Source: Rhizopus sp. PT2906 (taxonomy: Eukaryota; Mucoromycota; Mucoromycetes; Mucorales; Rhizopodaceae). Taken from it: a stretch of DNA of 64,000 nucleotides. The DNA lies in the NCBI GenBank assembly GCA_025529335.1, contig JAMYHX010000055.1:62001-126000 (forward strand), read 5' to 3'. Below the pieces are notes generated by a model that saw only the letters and a list, made by a program, of their open reading frames with translations, ran no database searches and was not told the origin of the DNA. Made by a program: the position numbers and the translations under genes. Positions 56,485 through 64,000 of the stretch are shown piece by piece (within the stretch, counting starts at the first letter, position 1; every line of letters begins with the position of its first letter).

Positions 56485-58688
56485 ATGAATCTTTTTGAAA
56501 ATCGTGTTGAATCATTCCATAACAACACTGTAAAATGGCCTCATACGCAAAAGAACTTTCACAAGCCAGAAACTGTAATATTTAAACATTCACTCTACAC
56601 AATCGTTAACTGATAAAGAAGGGGAGAGAACCCTTTTTGTAGTTTGCGAGAGCCGGTCTTTACTTTACACGCAGACCTAAAATGACAGACACTTTAAAAT
56701 GCTTTCTATGCAAAGTTGAATTAAGTCAATGGAAGCAAGGACAATCACCATTCACCCGTCATGCTTATGAATCACCAGATTGTCCTTGGGTTGTGCTTGA
56801 TTTTCCAGACAATCCTTCTCATGATCTTGATGTTGATCAGACAACTGCAAAGGGGACACGCATGCGGTCTATGCGATTAGCGACTTTTACAAGACATAAC
56901 TATTGGCCACCAAAGAAAAAAGTTCAGAAGGCACTGCCGTCTGCTACCAAGGTAACCGAAAAACAAAAGAAGCTTCAACAGAATGCTTGAGCTAAAGTGT
57001 CCTAGATTGCAAATGCTGGTTTCTATTTTGCTCCTACCCGAGAACACCCAACGAGAGTAAAATGTCCTTATTGCCACTCAGAGATAATGGACCCTAGTGA
57101 GGTTGAAGATGTTATGTAAGTTTGTGTATACATAAATTTATGTACAAGTAATTCATTAAAACCTGTTTATTTAGCGAAGAGCATAAGAAACTAAACAAAG
57201 AATGTATCTTTTTTAAAAATACTAGAAGCAGTAGAAGCAGGTTATCATTAGCTACATCAGAGGCTCGTAGTGCAGTGTCGGCTTCAAAGGTATACTTGAT
57301 GTATGCATATACCAGATTTGTTTATCTAAAAGGGGAAGAATAGGATAATCCATCATCAGAAGCCAATCCTGAAAATGATATTTGGAGTATTGATACAACC
57401 TTCACTCCTGCACCAAAATTGACCAGAAAAGGTCATCTAGTCACTTATTCAAAGAGAGAGTCGCGTAAGAGGCGTGATACAGGTTTCAGCTCTTCATCAA
57501 AAAGTATCTCTAAAAAAAGTAAAGATGTCAAACGTCCAAAGATAATAGTGCATGAAACGAGTCCAAGTCCCAGTGACACAACCAACGATAGCAATAGCGA
57601 TAAACCTATAATACAGAATGTTCCTAGTCAACAAAAGAAGTTGTCTACATTTATTCCCACACATACCACTCATGCTGACACAAGTATGGATGAGCCTTCG
57701 GACAACATTTTTGCTTCAAGGACAACCAGCCCTGGCCGATCAAAAGTAAAGGTTCTAAAACAGATTGACGACAATCAAGAAGAGGTAACAGATGCATATA
57801 AACTTTGAGCTTGTGATTAACCCAAATTTGCATTAGCCTATCATACCCATCAAAAAAGATAAAGGAAAGGGCCGACAAATAGAACCCACCATGGCATCTA
57901 TCCGACCATTGGTAAAGAAAAACTTGAGTCTTTCAAAGAATAAAAAAAGCACAAATGATCCATACATACTCATCAACGACCCTTCATCTCATCAACCTGT
58001 TGGCAGTAGCAGTAGTACTAGTAGCAGCCATGGTAGCAACAGCAGTAGTACTGGTATTAGCAATAGCCACCCATTCCATCATGTTATACCGACACCCCCA
58101 CATAGTCAGACATTGCTCTCAAGAGACATTGAACCATTAGATGATCTAGGGAACCAGCAAAGTGGTGCATATGTGTTTGATGTCGAGTCTCTGGATGATG
58201 AGACAACATCTATTCAGCAGTTGAATGAACCATTGCAGTTTATGCAATCTACACCAGCTCAAAGTTCACAGATGGAGGTTGATGCGCATGACATCTTTGG
58301 AAGCCGTCCGTGCTCGCCTATAGAACCCAAGAATGGAACGATCCAAGGTTCGATTGGGGATACACCTGTGACGTCCTATGGAGAAGAGGGAGGACGTACA
58401 AGAAGGCTGATTACATTTGAAGAAGGTGAAGCAAAGTTAATACGACATTGGTCGCCGTCTACCTCACCAAGCGTACCTGCTTTGAATATGCATGAAGAGC
58501 ATGTTAATGATGAAATGATGATCGAGCTTGATGACGAGCAAAAGAAAATGACAGTTGAGCAGTACACCCTTTCTTTGATTGAACAAAGCATTCAGATCAT
58601 AAAGGAAAAGGGATATGAGAAGATTGAACAGATTGAGAAAGAAGCAGAGCGTAGACGACGGGAGATATTGTCTAGACAATTGCTATAG
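56485..58688 (+). CDS. Two-BIR chromosomal passenger protein (Bir1/survivin type)
   Basis: Six exons (56485-56574, 56643-56951, 57006-57115, 57175-57289, 57344-57784, 57837-58688) encode 638 residues. Two BIR domains occupy about the first 170 residues. BIR1 runs from RVESFHNNTVKWPH to CFLC...H...C, and BIR2 from RLATFTRHNYWPP to CPYC...H...C. Both show exact C-x2-C-x16-H-x6-C spacing. The remaining 460 residues are disordered, S/T- and K-rich with many SP/TP sites. They end in a charged helix (TLSLIEQSIQIIKEKGYEK). Fungal Bir1/Cut17 proteins have this plan and work with Aurora kinase and INCENP at centromeres and spindle midzone. The start at 56485 is set by BIR1's first half in exon 1; an ATG at 56682 would cut it off. 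Confidence 0.92.
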
Positions 58689-58961
58689 CTATCTTACGAA
58701 TATGCATATGCATTGATTGTATTGACAGAGTCTTGTTTACATAACCTTCATCGAACATACAGAATTTGCCTTATTGATGACTTTAAGAGAATAAAATAAA
58801 ACTTTAATCAGTCCATGCTTAAGTTAAAGATATAACAAATATACTATAAACACAAAAAATGACTCAATCACTCTTTTTACAGTAGCTTTTATTATACAAG
58901 CATTTAAGTTCGTCCTACCTACAATTGGACACCTTCGCCCATCCTCTCTGAGGTTCTGTCT

Positions 58962-59733
58962 TTGGGTAAGGCTATTTTTGCTACACCAGCCCTCTCAGAT
59001 GATCAACGTGCAAAAATCATCGAGCGATATCCAACCATAGAAAATGTTCAATATCAACCGCCGAATACGATTCCAGATGCTGCTCATCGTATGAAGCCAC
59101 TACAAACAAAACAAGATATGGCCCTCAAACGCCTTCAATATTTGATCTCGGGTATCTTTCGTCCTCTTAACATATTCGATCATGAAATCAGCTTGGACAA
59201 TGGGAATGCTAACATTCAAAGATATTTAACCATCTTAGCCGATTGTCGCACCTTATTGCTCAATCTCTCCTCACAAGTCAACGATATGCGTAATACTCTG
59301 GCCTTTCAAACGATCAATCCCACCTTCAAGTCGACAGCTGCTCCAACCAAAAGTTATACGATGTCCCTTGCCGATTTTCAAGCAGCCCTTCGGACTCTCC
59401 TGATACACTGTTTCTGCACTCTTACGCTCCGCTCAAACCGCTCAGTGTTCGTACTGTTCAACGTTGGATCGGCAAGCTTGTCAGATATCCACAACAGAAC
59501 CATGTGTTTCTCTCCGGTCCATCGCTTCATCTCTCGCTCTTAAAGCAGGTATTCCTAAAGATGATATTGTCACCATGGGCAACTGGTCTCCCTCCGCTGT
59601 CTTTGAAAATCACTATCGCCGGGAACGTCTCTCTCAATTCGATTTTTCCAACACGCTGATTGATATTGACGATGCTATTGACGAAGATGACGACCAGTTC
59701 TTTGATGCGGAAGATAATATGACATGCGATTGA
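58962..59733 (+). pseudogene. DIRS/Ngaro-type retroelement fragment (gag-like joined to tyrosine recombinase)
   Basis: The first part (58962 to about 59385) reads as a gag-like helical protein (DDQRAKIIERYPTIENVQY; LADCRTLLLNLSSQVNDM). From about 59390, other frames read as the C-terminal part of a tyrosine recombinase: LFLHSYAPLKPLSVRTVQRW in one frame, then, after a shift, CVSLRSIASSLALKAGIP, DIVTMGNWSPSAVF and ENHYRRE with the active-site tyrosine, ending at a stop at 59733. The RT and RNase H region expected between gag and recombinase is missing, so this is an internally deleted, frameshifted copy. Confidence 0.65.
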
Positions 59734-59876
59734 ACCAAGTAGACTATTTCTCTGGATCAGCAAATCATATTTTGTATTTTCATGTCTAACCTAGTAAGTG
59801 TTGTCACCTGCTTAGAAATCACGTCGTTCCTTGGCACTCGAAAAAATATACAATAAGATCGAGTTCCTTTCTTCCA
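59734..59876. other. Junction between two element remnants
   Basis: 143 bp without a recognisable gene, between the recombinase fragment and the mariner-type transposase. One of the transposon ends is probably here; I could not define inverted repeats with confidence. Confidence 0.3.
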
Positions 59877-60773
59877 GTGTTTGACAGTTGTACTAAAATC
59901 GGTCGTAAGTGTGTTTTAACGGAAGAGCATAAGAGGACTATTATCAATTTCATTGATGCCAATCTGTCTGTTACTGTGGTTGAAATCACAGAGCATTTAT
60001 TGGATCGATTCAATGATCTTAAGGTTTTACGCAGTACTGTTTATAACTTTATGAAAAGGGAATGCAACCTATCGTTGAAAAAGGCTGATTTTCATTCCAT
60101 TGAAAGAAACAGTCCAGCAAAAATTGAGGAGCGATACGATTGGGTTTGCAAATAGCAAAATATAGATATGAACTTCATGACGAATTGCGTGTTCCTTGAT
60201 GAGTCTGCTTTTGACATAAACATGAAACGGTCCAGAGCTTGGCCCACAAATGGTACTCGTGCTATTGTTACTAGACCTACCACAAGAGCAAATACTACGT
60301 CTATATTGGGTGCCATTTCTGCATCAGGTTTGACTGCAGTGGGCGTAAAAATACCGAGCCATGCGAAGAAGAGAAAGGCTGAAGGATATGTCAGCTCAGG
60401 AACGGTAACAGATCACTATATCAGTTTCCTAAAAATGGCTCTTGATGAAATGGGCAAGTATCCGCATATGAAAGGTCATTACATAGCTATGGACAATGCA
60501 TCCATTCACACACATGAAAATATAAAGAAATATATTGAGTATCGAGTATTTAAGTGCGTGTATCTTCCTACTTACTCTCCTGAACTTAACCCCATAGAAC
60601 AATTTTGGGCAGTTGCGAAGAGCAAGGTTAAGCGCCAGAGGTTTTTGCAAGAAGACACTTTAACAAAGAGAATTACGGAAGCTTGCAAAAGCGTAGATAA
60701 AAGTCATTTTAAAGGATCCGTTTCACGTTCTTACAAATGTTGGGATAAATGTCAAAACAAAGAACCCATGTAA
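59877..60773 (+). pseudogene. Tc1/mariner-type DDE transposase with one in-frame stop
   Basis: About 297 codons in one frame with a single TAG at 60153-60155. Before the stop lies a helix-turn-helix region (LTEEHKRTIINFIDANLSV; LRSTVYNFMKREC). After it lies the DDE_3 catalytic core: FLDESAFDINM (first D), the IAMDNASIHTHENIKKY block (second D), and YSPELNPIEQFWAVAKSK (third acidic residue, in LNPIE). The reading frame is otherwise open, so the copy is recent or slowly decaying. It is non-functional unless the stop is suppressed. The N-terminal start is not clear. Confidence 0.85.
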
Positions 60774-60911
60774 TGATCATCAATCAATTCATCGAAGCAA
60801 ATAATGCTGCGAAACAGATCAGGTAAGCAAGCAACAGTGAGTGCACACCATTAACAACCTTTTGCTATTAGCAATACATATTCGTTTTTTATTGTAAGAT
60901 TAACCAATTCC

Positions 60912-60952
<41 letters not shown>

Positions 60953-61019
60953 GATATAAAAGCCGCTCTCTCCAAAAAAAATCCAAAGGGCTGTTGTCGA
61001 CACCTTTGTTTTTCTGGTT
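60774..61019. other. Repeat flank with poly-A tract
   Basis: Contains a run of about 39 A at 60913-60951. It may be the tail of a plus-strand retroposed sequence or simple expansion. No gene. Confidence 0.5.
60913..60951. repeat. Poly-A tract, about 39 bp
   Basis: A pure A run between the mariner-like copy and the LINE 3' fragment. It is on the opposite strand to what a tail of that minus-strand LINE fragment would be. Confidence 0.9.
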
Positions 61020-61830
61020 AACATGATATTGTATTTTTATTGATGGTCCAATTGAGCGCTAAGATATAAAACAAATAAACGTCCGCTCGGACCCGTTCAA
61101 TCCGTTTGGAAGCGAATGGTAGCGAAAAAACCCCTTATGGGCACAAGGGTAAAAAATGTAAAGGAAAGTGATGAGTAGAGTTATCAATGAAAAGTTAAGT
61201 GAATTAATTTAACCACACAAGAAACTTTTGACCATGGGGATGCTTAGTAGGGATCAATTTGTTATGGTGTAGCTGATCTAATTCATTTAGTAGGGAGCAT
61301 ATAATCGGCCATCGCTAAGACCAGGTGAGAGCTAGGTTTGGGGGAACTGAGGGACGTAGAGGAAGCATATTCAGAAGGAATGACAATGGATCGCGTATAG
61401 TATCAGGTATGAATAGACGCCGATACATATCAAGGCAACTAATAGCGTGTTTCTTAGAGAGCAGTTGCGTTGGGTACTTAGGACATAGTCGAGGTTTACC
61501 ACCAGGAAGCCAGCCTAGTCTCCAGCGTATACAGCGATTGCACTCTGATTTAGGCATGGGCAGCCAGAGTATAGGATCTAGAGAGATTGATCGACGGCAG
61601 TTAGAAAGCAGTTTGGAGTCTCGGCATCGTTGACGGATCTCTAGATTCTGTTGCAAAAAGCGTCGTTTAGCAGCCTTGAGTGAACGAGTATCGGGTTCCT
61701 CAGTAATAGATAGTAAAGTTTTCCAAAGCGGTGTACGAGAGAGAGCGTACCACTGGCTTCCTCTGATATTGCGGATACAAGGTAACAGACAAGCGAGCAG
61801 TGCATCTTCTGGCAAATATAAAAAAAGAAG
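61020..61830 (-). mobile_element. LINE 3' fragment (ORF2 C-terminus and 3' UTR)
   Basis: On the minus strand, 61815-61315 encodes the C-terminal region of a LINE ORF2. This is a helical stretch, then a zinc-knuckle-like segment (ECNRCIRWRLGWLPGG, with later C and H residues) and a proline/leucine-rich end (DPLSFLLNMLPLRP). A TAG at about 61315 interrupts it. The same frame continues with WPIICSLLNELDQLHH to a TAA near 61209. An AATAAA occurs near 61035-61042 (minus sense), suggesting the 3' end of the element. The copy is 5'-truncated at about 61830, as is usual for incomplete target-primed reverse transcription. Confidence 0.7.
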
Positions 61831-61837
61831 TTCAATC

Positions 61838-62180
61838 AGTTGCAGACAAAATAATCAAAGAAAGGAAGAAGATACACACTGCAGAAGTCTCTTTTAATCG
61901 ACAACAAATGCCTATTATCAATAATAAACTTAGCTGGCTTCGCGGTACCTGGTACACTCCTACTCGAGGCCAAGTCTCAACAGTGCCACTCCGATGCTTT
62001 GGCCCTCCCCCTTCAACCCCAATATTCACCAATGAGACAAGTACGTCAGCAGAGCAACCAGAGCAAGAACAGGTTGAAGAAGGTGCGGCTGGCAAGTATG
62101 GATGGATCAAGCTTGACAATGGCCAATATTATAATATTTATAACAAGGAAACAGTAAGCAGACATTTTTTGGATTTTTAG
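61838..62180 (+). pseudogene. Coding-like fragment cut by the LINE fragment, family unknown
   Basis: The plus-strand frame open from 61800 to 62180 reads convincingly as protein after the LINE edge (EVQSVADKIIKERKKIH; NNKLSWLRGTWYTPTRG; GKYGWIKLDNGQYYNIY). A GTAAGC donor-like site lies at about 62154, so it may be an exon of a multi-exon gene whose other parts are missing. I do not recognise the family. The 5' side meets the 5' end of the LINE fragment, suggesting insertion into a former gene. Confidence 0.35.
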
Positions 62181-63467
62181 TTTATATATATACAATGCTC
62201 CAATAGCATGTTGTTAAACAAGTTGCTTGGTTTTTTCTTTTTCTTTTTTAATAAATTGATCCTTACATGCCTTTCTGTACTTTTTGTTGCTTGTCAATGA
62301 TGAGTGAATATGTTTTGCCTTTCTAAAATAGAGAATGGCGAGATTTAGATGTTACGAGAGCTAGTTGAGTAGCTATCTCAAAGTAGCAAGGTCATTGATT
62401 CTGGAAGCGGTACCTACTAGACAGACGCAACTTTGTATCAGGCTGTTCAGTAGATAGGTTGGGCTTCATATAATTGCTTCTAGTTACTATTGGCATTAAG
62501 CTAAATAGCTCAGATAAGACGCGTCTAGCAAACACAATCAGATTATGACACGACTGCGAGCACAGGTTCCACAATCCTTGCTAATCTAAAAGACAAAGCC
62601 GACCAACAACTTTATTATAGTGTTCGTGGCTTTATATCTAAGTCCTTCTTTATTTTACATTGAACATGTAGAGTACTTTTTATGCAAATGTAATAAGAAT
62701 ATTATTCGCACCCCTTTAAAAAGATCGTAATAGTGCAAGGAAGAATACAGAGAATTTTCAGTATGGTTTTGCTTGACACAAGCAAAAGGGATCACATTTT
62801 GCATTACACAAATCACAACGTTCTTATTCGACATTCACCTATACAGACATTAACATTTTTGATACCTAGATAAAAGATCAATAAAACAGTGAGGTTCGAC
62901 GCAGCTGATACACTTCAATAAGTTGCGTTAACAAACAGAAACATCTTAAACGCATGCCTGAGCTCTTCTTCGAGAAGAGGCTTCTTATATAAGGGCATCA
63001 TGAAGAAAGGTACAAGAAAAGCTTCAAGTCTTTCACGATAGTGGTTCTGTGTGCAAGTACACACCGTTGTCTTTTCTTCTTCCTACTCAAAATGCGCCAA
63101 AAATAGAGTGCTACTGGCGCTAACAGCACTCTTCTTTCCTTTGTTATTCTCCAAGAAGAGTTTTAAGGCTACTCTCAAGTGTCATACTTAGAATATCTTT
63201 GCTATTTGAATCCATATATAAATGCTTTATTTGTTTGACTTTGGGTTAACTTTGGGTTAAGAATATATCGAGGCAGCAAAGAAAAGTTCTTGCTCCATAA
63301 AGTGATGTATAGCCAATTGAGATAAGTAGTTGTATTGTATTTTTGATAAGGACCATAGTAAATGGAAGCGTAGTCTTAGTTATTGATAGATAAAGCTGAC
63401 CATATAAGGATTGTGCGATTAATGTCCAAGCCTATACAAAGATGCCGTATAGCAAAAGCTCACCAGG
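62181..63467. other. No gene seen
   Basis: About 1.29 kb of AT-rich DNA with no recognisable frame, RNA gene or repeat found by eye. A tandem TTTGGGTTAA pair lies at about 63240-63259. Confidence 0.45.
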
Positions 63468-63626
63468 AAAACGCAGCAAACACTAACCAAGCCAGCCTTT
63501 CCTTTCTAAAGCAAAATATAGGAGCCCACACTCCAGAGTAAACAATCCCCCGCGTTCATGAATACTCTGCACTATCCGCAAATTAGAAGGTCTTTTTCGA
63601 CAGCATTACTGACGCTGGTCATAGCT
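63468..63626 (+). repeat. 159-bp direct repeat, copy 1
   Basis: Begins AAAACGCAGCAAACA and ends GGTCATAGCT. It matches copy 2 over its full 159 bp with about eight or nine substitutions and no indels seen. No coding potential was recognised. Confidence 0.9.
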
Positions 63627-63761
63627 TGGCATAGTGAGTGCCGCTACCACAATGAAGTATACACCTATATTCTCAAGTTTTTTTTTTTTTCTTTTTGGTC
63701 AATATTTTGCATTCGCTGATTAAGAAGTGCTTTGTGTGCATCACCTTTGGAGATGAAAGAG

Positions 63762-63920
63762 AAAACGCAACAAACATCAAACAAGCCAGCCTTTCCTTTC
63801 TAAAGCAAAATATAGGAGCCCACACTCCAGAGTAAACAATCCCCCGCGTTCATGAATACTCTGCACTATCCGCAAATTAGAAGATCTTTTTCGACAGCAT
63901 TACTGGCGCCGGTCATAGCT
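63762..63920 (+). repeat. 159-bp direct repeat, copy 2
   Basis: Same length and order as copy 1, 294 bp further on. The 135-bp spacer includes a 12-T run, and the sequences outside the two copies do not match. It could be a terminal repeat pair of a small element or a local duplication. Confidence 0.9.
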
Positions 63921-64000
63921 CTTGATGTTAAGTATGATTTAAATTGTAAAAAAGAAAAAGTGTACAAATTTTCTTATCTCCTTGAGGAATTTTTATTGGT

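Noticed and set aside
60913..60951. Poly-A as the tail of the LINE fragment at 61.0-61.8 kb
   Set aside because: The LINE fragment is on the minus strand, so its tail would be T on the plus strand; the orientation does not fit.
62885..62910. GGTTCGA as a tRNA T-loop
   Set aside because: No matching acceptor, D-arm or anticodon stem could be folded around it.
63240..63259. TTTGGGTTAA tandem pair as telomere repeat
   Set aside because: Only two copies and not the fungal TTAGGG type; not evidence of a chromosome end.

Overview
The window looks like nuclear DNA of an early-diverging filamentous fungus, most likely a mucoralean (Mucoromycota). It is AT-rich and gene-dense. Most genes carry several short GT-AG introns of about 45-70 bp. 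The EF-1alpha gene has a single intron close to its 3' end. Many proteins contain poly-Q, poly-S or poly-N runs. Mobile DNA is a degraded LINE, DIRS-type and Tc1/mariner fragments, and a pogo-like MITE. I read exon structures by eye from frame continuity, GT/AG boundaries and known protein families; no alignment was run.

Layout. 0.3-9.8 kb (minus strand): a protein with two tandem mucoralean-type repeats, a long intronless F-box protein, a SAP30BP/HCNGP-like protein and an HSF-type transcription factor. 11.5-24.9 kb: type II DnaJ (+), SUN-domain/SLP1-like protein (-), a mitochondrial-type NAD(H) kinase (+), an ABHD1/3-like hydrolase (+), an SH3-RasGEF (+) and EF-1alpha (+). 25-27.7 kb has no intact gene; it holds diverged duplicated sequence and a 204-bp MITE. 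27.7-30.9 kb: a UCHL5/Uch2-type deubiquitinase (+) and a second intronless F-box protein (-). 32.6-45 kb: APC11 (+), an NmrA-like oxidoreductase (+), then a minus-strand series of HAM1-like protein, TRAPPC13, ACBP-domain tail-anchored protein, Utp21/WDR36 and membrane-type casein kinase I. 45.8-49.3 kb is a LINE with stops and frameshifts. 49.7-58.7 kb: PC-esterase-like protein (-), MPPED-type phosphoesterase (-), Rax1-like RGS membrane protein (+), PKA catalytic subunit (+), EamA/DMT transporter (+) and a two-BIR Bir1/survivin-type protein (+). 58.9-64 kb is a repeat-rich end: a gag/tyrosine-recombinase fragment, a mariner transposase with one stop, a LINE 3' fragment and a 159-bp direct repeat.

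Functionally the genes are mostly housekeeping. They cover translation (EF-1alpha, Utp21), ubiquitin and proteostasis (APC11, UCHL5-like, two F-box proteins, DnaJ, HSF), signalling (RasGEF, PKA-C, CK1), trafficking and lipids (TRAPPC13, ACBP protein, HAM1-like) and mitosis (Bir1, APC11). Nothing indicates an operon or a dedicated gene cluster, and I found no convincing wholly new system. The more unusual signals are a PC-esterase-like protein lacking the GDS serine, a candidate 6-nt microexon in PKA-C, two GC-AG introns, the LINE ORF1/ORF2 ATGA overlap, the pogo-like MITE and the terminal 159-bp repeats. I saw no rRNA gene, convincing tRNA gene or CRISPR array.
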